Shown here in pieces: positions 9,704 to 19,317 of a DNA stretch of 33,836 bases. The stretch is from assembly GCA_947311445.1 (NCBI GenBank), contig CAMZKV010000113.1:1-33836 (forward strand), in the 5' to 3' direction. The notes below the pieces were generated by a model. That model was not told the DNA's origin. It did not search any database and saw nothing but the letters and a program-made list of their open reading frames with translations. The DNA comes from an uncultured Chlorobiota bacterium (GTDB lineage Bacteria; Bacteroidota; Bacteroidia; Bacteroidales; JAADGE01). Both the position numbers and the translations under genes were made by a program. The stretch's first letter is position 1, and every line of letters begins with the position of its first letter.

Positions 9704-12349
9704 ATGAAATATCTTTTTTTAACTATAAAAACTCTTGTGTTTCTAATAATCACAGTGTTGTCAGGAAATGCATCATTTTCGCAAAACACAGTTGCCGGTG
9801 CAAAAATTGATATTTCAAAATATAATATCAACAAAGAAATAATTTCTCTTGATGGAGATTGGGAATTTTATGATGCAGTACTTTACACTCCAAAAGACTT
9901 TAAAAATGCAAATATTAAAAAACCAATTTATCTAAAAGTTCCCAGCTTATGGAATAAAACTCTAAAACGAGGTGCACTAGGATATGGAACTTATCATTTA
10001 AAAATACTTTCTGTGAAGAAAGATAAAATATTTGCAATAAACATAAACCGTATTCAATCTGCATACAAACTATGGATTAATGGAAAAATATACCATGAAA
10101 ACGGAAAAGTTAGTGCGAATAAAATGACCTCTGTTCCAAAATGGACTTCGGATGACATTCTTTTTAAGTCTGATAGCAACACAATAGATTTAATTCTACA
10201 GGTAAGTAATTATCATCATAAAAAAGGAGGAATTGAAAACTCTATACTATTTGGAACAACAGAAAACATTTCTGAACATACATGGAAGAATTTATCTTTA
10301 AATATCTTTTTATTAGGAGCATTACTCATTATGGCTGCGTACCATTTTGCAATGTTTTTCTTTAGAAGAAATGATAAATCAAACTTATTTTTTGCATTAA
10401 CATTACTTTTCTCTGCTCTTTTCTCTCTAACTGTTGGTGAGATTTTTTTAATGAAATTGTTTCCATCTTTTAATTGGGAAATACTTTTAAAAATTAATCA
10501 TGGGTCCAATTATTTAAGAGTTATATTTTTTGCTCTTTTTATTTATGTTTCATTTACAGAATTTTTAAATAAATATATTATATACGTAATATCAATAGTT
10601 TCCGGATTAGCACTTTTGTTGGTTCTTACTACTCCTGCAATAATTTTCACGAAAGCATTAGTTTTGTTCTTATTCTTAATAGGGATAACTTTAATTTATG
10701 TGTTAATTGGACAAATTAAGGCTTTAAAAAACAAAAAACCTGGTGCATTATTCTCCTTTTTAGGGATATTAATATTGCTTTTAACTAGTTTAAATGATGT
10801 TTTAAAAGAACTTCAGATTATTCAATCAATAGGGCTTACAACAGTTGGAATTTTTATTTTTATAATTTTCCATTCATACCTAATTTCAATTCAGAATTCA
10901 AAAGCCTATAGTTCAATTAAAAAGCATACAAAAAACCTTCTTATTCAAGGTAAGATTAAAGATGCATTGTTTTCTGCAAAATCTTATAATTTAAAAGCTC
11001 CATTAAAATCTATTTCTAAAGCTGTTGATGCTGATAGGGCGTTAATTTTCATCTACCAAAATTCTGAATGGCTTACAACAAATGAATATTTAAAAACCAA
11101 AGATGAAGTTAAGGAAATGAGAATAAAAATGTTTTCTGAAAAAGAAAATGTATATTTTTCAGCTACAAGCATAAAAAAGGCTATTTCTTTTAGAGAACCT
11201 GAATACACATTATATTCAAATAATCTAAAAGCAAAAGAGATTGCCTATTTTGAGGAAAGAAAAGTAAAATCTGTATATTCATACCCTTTTATAAAAGACA
11301 ATTCGGTTTTAGCAGTTTTATATTTTGAAAACTATTCTGTTAAAGAAAATTTTGACATAATAAGTTCTGAAATCTTATCATCTATTATGCCTCAAATAAT
11401 TATGTATATGGATAATTTTACTTCCTACAACAAATTAAACTTTTTTAATGATGCATTGGAGTCAAAAGTATTAAAAATTACAAATGATATAAATGAAAGA
11501 AACAAGCAACTGAAAATTTTAAGAGAAGAAACAGAGAGACAAAACATTCAGGTAAATAAGGCAAAAGAAAACCTTGAAAAACAAAGCAATGAAATTAGTG
11601 GAGGTATGCACTATGCCGAAAAAATACAAAATGCCTTTCTCCCTAAAAAAAATGAAATTGATTCTTTTTTTTACGAAAATTTCATATTCTACAAACCTAA
11701 AAGCGGGTTAAGTGGTGATTTTTATTGGTTTAAACAAATAAGCCCAACAGAAGGAATATATGCTATTGCTGATTCCACCGGACATGGTGTTTCCGGAGCT
11801 TTAATGTCAATTATTGGGCATGAACTATTAAATGATGCAATTTTATTTAACAATATCAAATCTCCTAAAATAATTTTAAATAATATTCAAAAGAAATTTA
11901 CAGAAAGAATAGCAAAAAACCATGAAGTAGGAGGAATGGACCTAGCGATTATTTATTACGACTCTTCCAAAAGAGAAGTTGTCTATTCCGGGGCTCAAAA
12001 CCCTTTGTATTTATTTAAAAACAACAATTTAATTGAATACAAGGCAACCCCTGTTTCAATTGGAAATTATATCTATACCAAAGCGAAAAAAGGTAAACGT
12101 TATTTTGCCAACAAAAGATTTAAAGTTTCAAAAGGAGATTTTATCTATATGTTTTCAGATGGGTTTATTGACCAAACCGGTTATGAAACTGGCAGAAAAT
12201 TCATGAAAAAACGCTTTCGAGATTTACTTAGTTCAATACATAAAGAAACAGTAGAACATCAAAAAGAAACATTAGAAAAAACACTTAAAAAATGGATGGG
12301 AGATACCAAGCAGATTGATGACATATTAATAGCGGGAATTAGATTTTAA
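9704..12349 (+). CDS. 7TM-DISM receptor with GAF-like and SpoIIE/PP2C phosphatase domains (copy 1)
   Basis: 881 aa; signal peptide, jelly-roll-like sensor (LDGDWEFYDAVLYTPKDF...PSLWNK...), ~7 TM segments, GAF-like region, coiled coil, SpoIIE motifs LSGDFYWF, IADSTGHGVSGALMS, GGMDLAIIYYD, YMFSDGFIDQTG. Confidence 0.88.
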   Translation: MKYLFLTIKTLVFLIITVLSGNASFSQNTVAGAKIDISKYNINKEIISLDGDWEFYDAVLYTPKDFKNANIKKPIYLKVPSLWNKTLKRGALGYGTYHLKILSVKKDKIFAININRIQSAYKLWINGKIYHENGKVSANKMTSVPKWTSDDILFKSDSNTIDLILQVSNYHHKKGGIENSILFGTTENISEHTWKNLSLNIFLLGALLIMAAYHFAMFFFRRNDKSNLFFALTLLFSALFSLTVGEIFLMKLFPSFNWEILLKINHGSNYLRVIFFALFIYVSFTEFLNKYIIYVISIVSGLALLLVLTTPAIIFTKALVLFLFLIGITLIYVLIGQIKALKNKKPGALFSFLGILILLLTSLNDVLKELQIIQSIGLTTVGIFIFIIFHSYLISIQNSKAYSSIKKHTKNLLIQGKIKDALFSAKSYNLKAPLKSISKAVDADRALIFIYQNSEWLTTNEYLKTKDEVKEMRIKMFSEKENVYFSATSIKKAISFREPEYTLYSNNLKAKEIAYFEERKVKSVYSYPFIKDNSVLAVLYFENYSVKENFDIISSEILSSIMPQIIMYMDNFTSYNKLNFFNDALESKVLKITNDINERNKQLKILREETERQNIQVNKAKENLEKQSNEISGGMHYAEKIQNAFLPKKNEIDSFFYENFIFYKPKSGLSGDFYWFKQISPTEGIYAIADSTGHGVSGALMSIIGHELLNDAILFNNIKSPKIILNNIQKKFTERIAKNHEVGGMDLAIIYYDSSKREVVYSGAQNPLYLFKNNNLIEYKATPVSIGNYIYTKAKKGKRYFANKRFKVSKGDFIYMFSDGFIDQTGYETGRKFMKKRFRDLLSSIHKETVEHQKETLEKTLKKWMGDTKQIDDILIAGIRF

Positions 12350-12355
12350 ATTATT

Positions 12356-14986
12356 TTGAAAATAAAAAAAACATACAAGTATTATATTACAGCATTATTA
12401 TTATTTGCTGCTTTTAATGAGACTTTTGCACAACAAATAGTTGACAAGGGAAATCTTAATTTAAAAAACTACAGTTTTCAAAAACAAGGAATTTTTGAAC
12501 TTAACGGTACTTGGGAATTTTATCCCGAGAAATTATATTCTCCAAAAGATTTTTCATCCAAGTCTGTAAATAAACCAACATATGTTAATGTACCTTCACT
12601 ATGGGACACAACATTTTTTACAAATAACGAAAACCCAAATATTGGATTTGGAACATATAGATTACACATTGTTTTTCCCGATGATATTGAATTACTTGCT
12701 ATTAGATTAGAAAGAATTGAAACTGCATACACACTTTGGTTAAATGACGAAAAGTTTATATCTTCCGGTAGAACCGGACCAAACAAAAAACTATCAAAAC
12801 CAGCTCAAAAAATACTTTTTAAAATTTTTCCTATAAATAAAAAATCATTATTCTTAACATTGCAAGTTTCAAATTTCCATCATAGAAAAGGTGGAATTGA
12901 TGATTCTATAATTATAGGTTTACCCGCCCAAATTATTACAAAAACTAAATCTAAAAGAGGAATTAATTTTTTTATAATTGGTGTTTTATTAATAATGGCA
13001 GTTTTTCATTTTGGATTATACTTAGGAAAAAGTAATGACAATTCTTTATTATTCTTTGGATTATTTTTATTATCAGAAATCATTAGTATGATTGTTAATG
13101 GGGAGGTTACTCTCACAAGAATTTTCCCGGATTTATCATGGGCAGCATTAAAAAAAATTGATTACATAAGCAATTTTATAAGATCATCATTTTTTGCGTT
13201 GTTCTTTTATAAATTATATGAAGAAGAAATTTCAAAATTATATGTTAAAATTATAGTTGGAATTAATATAGTTCTTACGATAATAGTTCTATTTACAAAC
13301 CTTCAATTCTACTCTTTTACTTTAACAATATTTATTATAACGTCCTCACTAACACTATTTTACATATTATATGCCCAAATAAAAAGCATTTTAAAGAAAA
13401 AAGAAGGTGCTTGGATACCATTTATTGGTACTATTGCATTGCTAATAACAGTTATAAACGATATCTTATTTGTTTCAGATATTATTGACTCAATATATCT
13501 TACTCCTTTTGGTCTCTTCATCTTTATATTTTCTCAATCCTATAAATTGTCATTTAACTTTTCTAATTTATACAGAAAAGCAGAAGAACTAAAAAAAGTT
13601 ACTGCAGATTTAGACCATATTAAGAATAAACTTTTAGAAAAACGCTCTTTTGAATATGTTGACTCCCTTCAAATTTTGACAGAACACGCAGAAGCAAATA
13701 GAGGAGTTTTATTTTCAGTATCGGAAGGTAAACCAATTTTCAAATCTGAGTTCCCTGCAAATAATAATGAGACTAATATTAATAAAAAATTTCCGGAAAC
13801 CCTAATAAAATCAGTAATTTACGAACAAAAAATTAAAATAATTCCAAACATTTCCATAGGTAAATCCTACAACAAATCTTATATTGAAAAACACAATATA
13901 AAATCATCAATTTGCATACCTTTTTCTGCTTCCGGGAAAATTAGAGCAATTCTATATCTTGAAAGCAACAAACGTAATTCTTTTCACAAACAAGAATCTG
14001 AAGTTTTTTCGCATCTTTCAGACCAAATTATTGGCATAATTGATAATATTAATATGTTTAAAGAATTAGAAAATTCTAAATTAAATTTAGAAAAGAATAT
14101 TAAGAACAGGACAAAGGATGTTAGAAATCAAAACAAAATGCTTGAAGAACAAAAAGTTGAAATTGACACAATAAATACTAAACTAGTTGAAACTTTTAAT
14201 GAAACTAAATTTAAAAACAAAGTAATTAAAGATAGTATTGTTTATGCAAAATATCTTCAAGATGTTAATTTTCCTGAAAAAAGTTACATTGACGAATTAT
14301 TTCCTGATAATTTCATTTTAAACAGACCAAAAGAAATTTTAAGTGGAGATTTCTACTGGGCAAAAAAGAAACAGACTGAAAATGAAAATGCAATTTTTGC
14401 TCTTGCAGATTGCACGGGACATGGTGTACCTGGATCATTATTATCTATAATGGGCATTGATTTACTAAACAATATTACAATTAACCAAAAAATTAAAAAA
14501 CCATCTGAAATTTTAAATACCCTTCAAAAAGAAATAAAAGAACGCTTTGGAGGTGATGATTCTAAGGTTAAAGACGGAATGGAAATGGCCGTTATTTCAT
14601 ACGATAAAGAAAAACACTTACTTGAATATTCCGGAGCAAAAATAAATCTAATAATTTTTAGAAACTACTCAATGACAGAAATTATTGCTGACAAAGTGGC
14701 TATTAGTACTTTTAAACACGAAAGAATTAAAGAACGCAATTTTACGAACCACAAAATACATTTAAAGAAAAATGATACTGTATATTTATTTACAGATGGA
14801 TACCAAGACCAATTCGGAGGAAAAAACGACACTAAATATATGAAGAAAAATTTTAGAGCCTTGTTAAAAGAATGCAACGACCTACAATTCCCTATCCAAA
14901 GAAATCATTTGTTAAAAACCTTAAATCGTTGGCAAGGAAAAAACATACAAAATGATGACATTTTAATTGTGGGTTTTAAATTTTAA
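12356..14986 (+). CDS. 7TM-DISM receptor with GAF-like and SpoIIE/PP2C phosphatase domains (copy 2)
   Basis: 876 aa, TTG start preserving a signal peptide; same architecture as copy 1: LNGTWEFYPEKLYSPKDF, 7 TM, LSGDFYWAK, LADCTGHGVPGSLLS, DGMEMAVISYD, YLFTDGYQDQFG. Confidence 0.88.
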   Translation: MKIKKTYKYYITALLLFAAFNETFAQQIVDKGNLNLKNYSFQKQGIFELNGTWEFYPEKLYSPKDFSSKSVNKPTYVNVPSLWDTTFFTNNENPNIGFGTYRLHIVFPDDIELLAIRLERIETAYTLWLNDEKFISSGRTGPNKKLSKPAQKILFKIFPINKKSLFLTLQVSNFHHRKGGIDDSIIIGLPAQIITKTKSKRGINFFIIGVLLIMAVFHFGLYLGKSNDNSLLFFGLFLLSEIISMIVNGEVTLTRIFPDLSWAALKKIDYISNFIRSSFFALFFYKLYEEEISKLYVKIIVGINIVLTIIVLFTNLQFYSFTLTIFIITSSLTLFYILYAQIKSILKKKEGAWIPFIGTIALLITVINDILFVSDIIDSIYLTPFGLFIFIFSQSYKLSFNFSNLYRKAEELKKVTADLDHIKNKLLEKRSFEYVDSLQILTEHAEANRGVLFSVSEGKPIFKSEFPANNNETNINKKFPETLIKSVIYEQKIKIIPNISIGKSYNKSYIEKHNIKSSICIPFSASGKIRAILYLESNKRNSFHKQESEVFSHLSDQIIGIIDNINMFKELENSKLNLEKNIKNRTKDVRNQNKMLEEQKVEIDTINTKLVETFNETKFKNKVIKDSIVYAKYLQDVNFPEKSYIDELFPDNFILNRPKEILSGDFYWAKKKQTENENAIFALADCTGHGVPGSLLSIMGIDLLNNITINQKIKKPSEILNTLQKEIKERFGGDDSKVKDGMEMAVISYDKEKHLLEYSGAKINLIIFRNYSMTEIIADKVAISTFKHERIKERNFTNHKIHLKKNDTVYLFTDGYQDQFGGKNDTKYMKKNFRALLKECNDLQFPIQRNHLLKTLNRWQGKNIQNDDILIVGFKF

Positions 14987-15021
14987 AAAATATAAAACAC
15001 TCATGACAAAAATTTTGACAC

Positions 15022-16074
15022 ATGAAAAAATATTACTTTCTACTCGTTTTAAATTTGTTAGGAATAAGCACATCTTTTTCACAGAAACTAATTTCTTTCA
15101 CTAATGAAAAAGCTAAAATTGAAAACAGAAAGTTTTATATTACAATAATTTATGACGAAAGAGAAAACAAAGATTACGTAGGAGAGATAAGTAATGGACT
15201 ATTGTCTAAGACTGAAAAAATTGACATTGAAGGAGGCACTCTAAAATCAGTTGGTGATTTTTTAAAACGTAATTTCTCAAAAAATTCCAACAATCAAATA
15301 CCGGTTATTATTAGTTTACAAAAAATTGAAATAAAGCAAGAAAAGAAAGATAATATAGAAACCGGCTCAGCATATGTTTCAATAAAATTTGAGCCAACAA
15401 AAGGAATAGTTGCCATAAAAGACGCATTAGTTTCCGAAGAAACAAACAATGCTTTTTCAACACATAGCAAAAGATTAAAAAAAGCTATTTTAACTTGTAT
15501 AGAAAAATACAACTCTTTAATAGAAGAACCGCAAAAAAATTATGAAATAGATGACAATTTATCTGAGATAAATGAAGGTAATAATGAAGATGCTCTTGAA
15601 ATAACCTTTAACAACAATGATAATTGGGAAAAGGAAGAGAAAAAAAAGACTAAAAAAAACAATAATTATTATGAACCGGAACTAAAAGATGTTAAAACAG
15701 TTGGATTTTTGATAAGTAGTTCAATTTTAGGATTTAATTATGAAAGGAGAATACACAAAAATTTTGGTATCCATGCAGGTGCTGGATTTATTGGTTACAC
15801 AGCTGGTATAAAAATTCATGCAAACGCAAAACCTAGCTCATTATTTCTTAATTTAAGTTGGAAAGATACTGGTCTTGGATACATAAATGGAATAGGCATT
15901 GAAGGTGGTGGCAGATGGATTTGGAGCCAAAAAAGAAACTTCGGACTTTATTATCAAGCAGGATTTTTTATAATTAATCATATGGACCAAAACTATAAAA
16001 AAACTCAATATACAGATAAGGGACTAGATGTTCCGGGAGTAGTTTTATCATACGGAATAGGTTTAAGTTGGTAA
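15022..16074 (+). CDS. Exported protein of unknown function, possible C-terminal outer-membrane beta-barrel
   Basis: 350 aa; signal peptide MKKYYFLLVLNLLGISTSFSQ; C-terminal glycine/aromatic-rich beta segments (FGIHAGAGFIGYTAG...GLYYQAGFFIINH...VVLSYGIGLSW). Confidence 0.7.
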   Translation: MKKYYFLLVLNLLGISTSFSQKLISFTNEKAKIENRKFYITIIYDERENKDYVGEISNGLLSKTEKIDIEGGTLKSVGDFLKRNFSKNSNNQIPVIISLQKIEIKQEKKDNIETGSAYVSIKFEPTKGIVAIKDALVSEETNNAFSTHSKRLKKAILTCIEKYNSLIEEPQKNYEIDDNLSEINEGNNEDALEITFNNNDNWEKEEKKKTKKNNNYYEPELKDVKTVGFLISSSILGFNYERRIHKNFGIHAGAGFIGYTAGIKIHANAKPSSLFLNLSWKDTGLGYINGIGIEGGGRWIWSQKRNFGLYYQAGFFIINHMDQNYKKTQYTDKGLDVPGVVLSYGIGLSW

Positions 16075-16236
16075 AAAAACATCTTTTTTTTATCGATAAT
16101 ATATCTATTTACAAATATTTTAAATTTTAAAACTTACAGAATATCAAACTCTCATAATAAAGATTTAAACACAAGAAAATTATTAAATATAATTTTTTAA
16201 CTTTACACTTTTAAACTTTTAACTATTATTAGACAC

Positions 16237-16740
16237 ATGAAAAAATTATCACTATTACTAGCAACCATATTGTTTTTTTCAATTTCAAACATTAATGCTC
16301 AAAAATTCAAATATGGGCATATAGACGGAAACGCAATCTATAAGAAAATGCCGGAAGTAAAAAAGGCAGATACAATTTATTCTGCTTATGTTCAACAACT
16401 TGAATCTCATATTAAAGAAATGCAAGAAGAATACAATAAAAAAGTTGCAGTTTATCAGAAAGAAGAAAAAACACTTTCAGATTTAATGAAAGAAACTAAA
16501 GTTGAAGAACTAAAATCATTAGGAGAACGTATTAAAAAATTTCAAATTTCTGCACAAGAGGATGCAATTAAAAAACAAAAAGAAATTTATGACCCAATAA
16601 GGAAAAAATTTAATACTGCTTTAAAAGCTGTTGCAAAAAAACAAGGTTATAGATTTATTGCCGACAGAAGCACATTATTATATTTTGATGATTCTGATGA
16701 TGCAACAAAATATGTTGAATCTGAATTAGGAATAAGATAA
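16237..16740 (+). CDS. OmpH/Skp family periplasmic chaperone-like protein
   Basis: 167 aa; signal peptide; KFKYGHIDGNAIYKKMPEVKKADTIYSAYVQQLESHIKEMQEEYNKK...QKEIYDPIRKKFNTALKAVAKKQGYRFIADRS. Confidence 0.88.
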   Translation: MKKLSLLLATILFFSISNINAQKFKYGHIDGNAIYKKMPEVKKADTIYSAYVQQLESHIKEMQEEYNKKVAVYQKEEKTLSDLMKETKVEELKSLGERIKKFQISAQEDAIKKQKEIYDPIRKKFNTALKAVAKKQGYRFIADRSTLLYFDDSDDATKYVESELGIR

Positions 16741-16767
16741 AAAATTCTAAATTAGAGTTTTACAATG

Positions 16768-16804
16768 AAAAAAGGTCGGAAAACAAAGTTTCCGACCTTT
16801 TTTA
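16768..16804. terminator. Bidirectional intrinsic terminator between convergent skp-like and HU/SPOR genes
   Basis: AAAAAAGGTCGGAAA-ACAAAG-TTTCCGACCTTTTTT. Confidence 0.85.
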
Positions 16805-16819
16805 TAAATATATTTTTAA

Positions 16820-18133
16820 CTATCTTTTCTCCCAAACCCAAGCATCTATATTCCCATGTTTTGTTTGCATTTCCGAATAAAAATCTTGTGCTGCTTTTGC
16901 AGAACTAAATTCCCCTGCCGATATTCTGTACCTGCCTTTGGAAGCTACATAAATATACTCCGTGCTAATACCTTTTGCAGCAAATCTTTGCACCTCTTTT
17001 TTTGCAGAAGATTCTGACTGAACACTGGCAATAATAATATAATATTTTCCGCTTTGTGCAGAGCTGTTTGCATTGTTATCTGAAACATCCGTTTCATTCT
17101 TAACAACTGGATCTTCTAAGATATTACTTTCAGTATCACTTTCTGCAACACCATCCTCATTACTGTAAGTTTCATCTTCAACATTATCTCCGGATGCACC
17201 TTCTTCAATTTCTTCATCAGACAAAATATCATCTTCATCAGTATAAACATCATCTGAATCTCCATTGTTTATTCCATCTTCTTTTCCATTAATGTTCTCG
17301 TCAGTAATCTCGTCATTAACACCAGGTTCTATAATATCATATTCTCCTGAATCTTTTCCTCCAAATAATTGCGAAATTTTTGAACTTGAATAGCTATAAC
17401 CTTTATTCCATAAACTAGGTTTAAAAAAGTAAAGAGCCGCTAAAAGAATTGCAATAACTCCCAAAAAAGTTAACAAGAATGGTAAAATTCCTCTTTTCTT
17501 TTTTTCTTTAGAATCCGTTTTCTTTTTATTCTGTTTATCCAATCTTTTTTGTTTTTGAGCAAGTAGTCTTTGTTTTCTCTTTTCTTCTTTTTCTTTTAGT
17601 CTTTCTTGTTTTTTATTGTCTTTTTTAACAATATTTTTCTCTTCAATCTTTTTTGCAGGTTTAGAAGTTATTGGAATAACCTTTTTAGTTTCTTTTAGTG
17701 GAATATCAGATGATAAAGACTTTCCTGAAAGAGAAACAACGGGTAATCCAAAAGAATCCAACAACAAATTATCGTCTGATAAAAACGAAAATTTTAATTC
17801 TCCATCTTCCTTTTGCTTAAAAGAGCCAAGGTCTTTAAACTCAACAGGTTTCCCTTCTGCTAATTTAGTTTTAACAGTTTTTACATATTCATTTATTTGC
17901 TCCCGACAATTTTCAATAGGAACGCCTTCTTGTTCAGACATAAATTTTGCTAAAACACCAGAATCTTCCTTAATATCAGGATTAAATGTTACTAATTTTA
18001 ATGGTGGGCGCATTGTCTTAGTTTCAGCATCAAATTTTGCTGAAATTTGCTTAGTTGTAAAAGTTCCAAAACCTCCAAGAATAATACTGTCATTTGATTT
18101 TAACAGGTTTTTAATATGTTGACTTATTTCCAT
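16820..18133 (-). CDS. HU-CCDC81-like domain, transmembrane, SPOR domain protein
   Basis: 437 aa; N-terminal HU/IHF-like fold sequence (ISQHIKNLLKSNDSIILGGFGTFTTK...), Lys/Arg-rich stretch, TM (ILPFLLTFLGVIAILLAALYFF), long acidic linker, C-terminal SPOR (YYIIIASVQSESSAKKEVQRFAAKGISTEYIYVASKGRYRISAGEFSSAKAAQDF). Confidence 0.88.
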   Translation of the reverse strand: MEISQHIKNLLKSNDSIILGGFGTFTTKQISAKFDAETKTMRPPLKLVTFNPDIKEDSGVLAKFMSEQEGVPIENCREQINEYVKTVKTKLAEGKPVEFKDLGSFKQKEDGELKFSFLSDDNLLLDSFGLPVVSLSGKSLSSDIPLKETKKVIPITSKPAKKIEEKNIVKKDNKKQERLKEKEEKRKQRLLAQKQKRLDKQNKKKTDSKEKKKRGILPFLLTFLGVIAILLAALYFFKPSLWNKGYSYSSSKISQLFGGKDSGEYDIIEPGVNDEITDENINGKEDGINNGDSDDVYTDEDDILSDEEIEEGASGDNVEDETYSNEDGVAESDTESNILEDPVVKNETDVSDNNANSSAQSGKYYIIIASVQSESSAKKEVQRFAAKGISTEYIYVASKGRYRISAGEFSSAKAAQDFYSEMQTKHGNIDAWVWEKR

Positions 18134-18255
18134 AATAAATTAGATTTTCAACAAACTTACACATTTTTTTTAAAATACACAAAAACAGCTAATTGTGAAT
18201 ATTCCGAAAAATATTCATTTTTTCATAAAATCAGAAAATATGAACTTAATTTTTA

Positions 18256-18263
18256 TATTTTTG
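18256..18263 (+). promoter_or_regulatory. Putative -7 element TATTTTTG upstream of galE
   Basis: Exact TAnnTTTG match 17 bp before the likely galE ATG at 18281. Confidence 0.35.
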
Positions 18264-18280
18264 AAAAAAAATTATTAAAC

Positions 18281-19306
18281 ATGTCTAAGGTATTAATAAC
18301 CGGAGGAACAGGATACATTGGCTCTCACACAACAACAGAATTAATAAATGCAGGTTTTGAAGTTGTAATTATAGACAATCTTTCTAACTCATCAATTGAA
18401 GTTCTGGATGGAATAAAAAAAATAACAGGAATAAAACCAGAGTTTCATAAAATAGATCTGGCAGATGAAAAAAAAACAACTAATTTTTTTAAAAAAGTTA
18501 AAAATATTGATTCAATAATTCACTTTGCTGCACACAAAGCAGTTGGAGAATCTGTAACTAAACCCTTAAAATATTATCAAAATAATATTGCATCATTAAT
18601 TAATGTTTTGAAAAACATACAAAAACATAATATTAAAAGTCTGGTTTTTTCTTCATCTTGCACAGTTTACGGTCAAGCAAAAACTCTTCCGGTAACAGAA
18701 AAATCTCCAATTCTTAAAGCAGATTCTCCATACGGAAACACAAAACAAATTGCAGAAGAAATTATTTTGGATTTTGTTAATTCAGTTTCAAATTTTAATG
18801 CAATTGCTTTGAGATATTTTAACCCCATAGGAGCTCATGAAAGTGGAGAAATTGGAGAATTACCAAAAGGAACACCAAACAATTTAATACCTTTTATAAC
18901 TCAAACCGTTTGCGGAATACGTGAAACATTAAGTGTTTTTGGAGATGATTATAACACAGAAGACGGAACAGCAATAAGAGATTATATTCATGTTGTAGAT
19001 TTAGCAAAAGCCCATATTGTTGCCATGAACCGGCTTTTAAAAAACAAAACTAAAAAATCTTTTGAAGTCTTTAACATAGGAACCGGCAAAGGCAATTCAG
19101 TTTTAGATGTAATTAAAACATTTGAAAAGGCAACAGGAGAAAAAGTTAATTATAAAATAACTCCTAAACGCAAAGGAGATATTGAGAAAATATGGGCAGA
19201 CACAAGTTTTGCAAATAAAGAACTCGGATGGAAAACAGAAAAAACTCTTGCAGATGCTCTAAAATCTGCTTGGAATTGGGAACAAAAATATAGGCAATTA
19301 ATATAA
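18281..19306 (+). CDS. galE: UDP-glucose 4-epimerase
   Basis: MSKVLITGGTGYIGSHTTTELINAGF (Rossmann), SSSCTVYG, SPYGNTKQIAEE (YxxxK), RYFNPIGAHESGEIGE. The track ORF opens at 18116 but homology starts at ATG 18281; the extension overlaps the divergent gene and looks non-coding. Confidence 0.95.
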   Translation: MSKVLITGGTGYIGSHTTTELINAGFEVVIIDNLSNSSIEVLDGIKKITGIKPEFHKIDLADEKKTTNFFKKVKNIDSIIHFAAHKAVGESVTKPLKYYQNNIASLINVLKNIQKHNIKSLVFSSSCTVYGQAKTLPVTEKSPILKADSPYGNTKQIAEEIILDFVNSVSNFNAIALRYFNPIGAHESGEIGELPKGTPNNLIPFITQTVCGIRETLSVFGDDYNTEDGTAIRDYIHVVDLAKAHIVAMNRLLKNKTKKSFEVFNIGTGKGNSVLDVIKTFEKATGEKVNYKITPKRKGDIEKIWADTSFANKELGWKTEKTLADALKSAWNWEQKYRQLI

Positions 19307-19317
19307 TATATACTTAA

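Noticed and set aside
17616-18122. 168-aa plus-strand ORF antisense to the HU/SPOR gene
   Set aside because: Long, but it mirrors the repetitive Lys/Glu-rich coding region; no signal, domain or regulatory context.
18116-18280. N-terminal extension of galE in the ORF track
   Set aside because: Sequence before MSKVLITGG lacks homology-like features and overlaps the divergent gene; ATG 18281 fits the Rossmann start.
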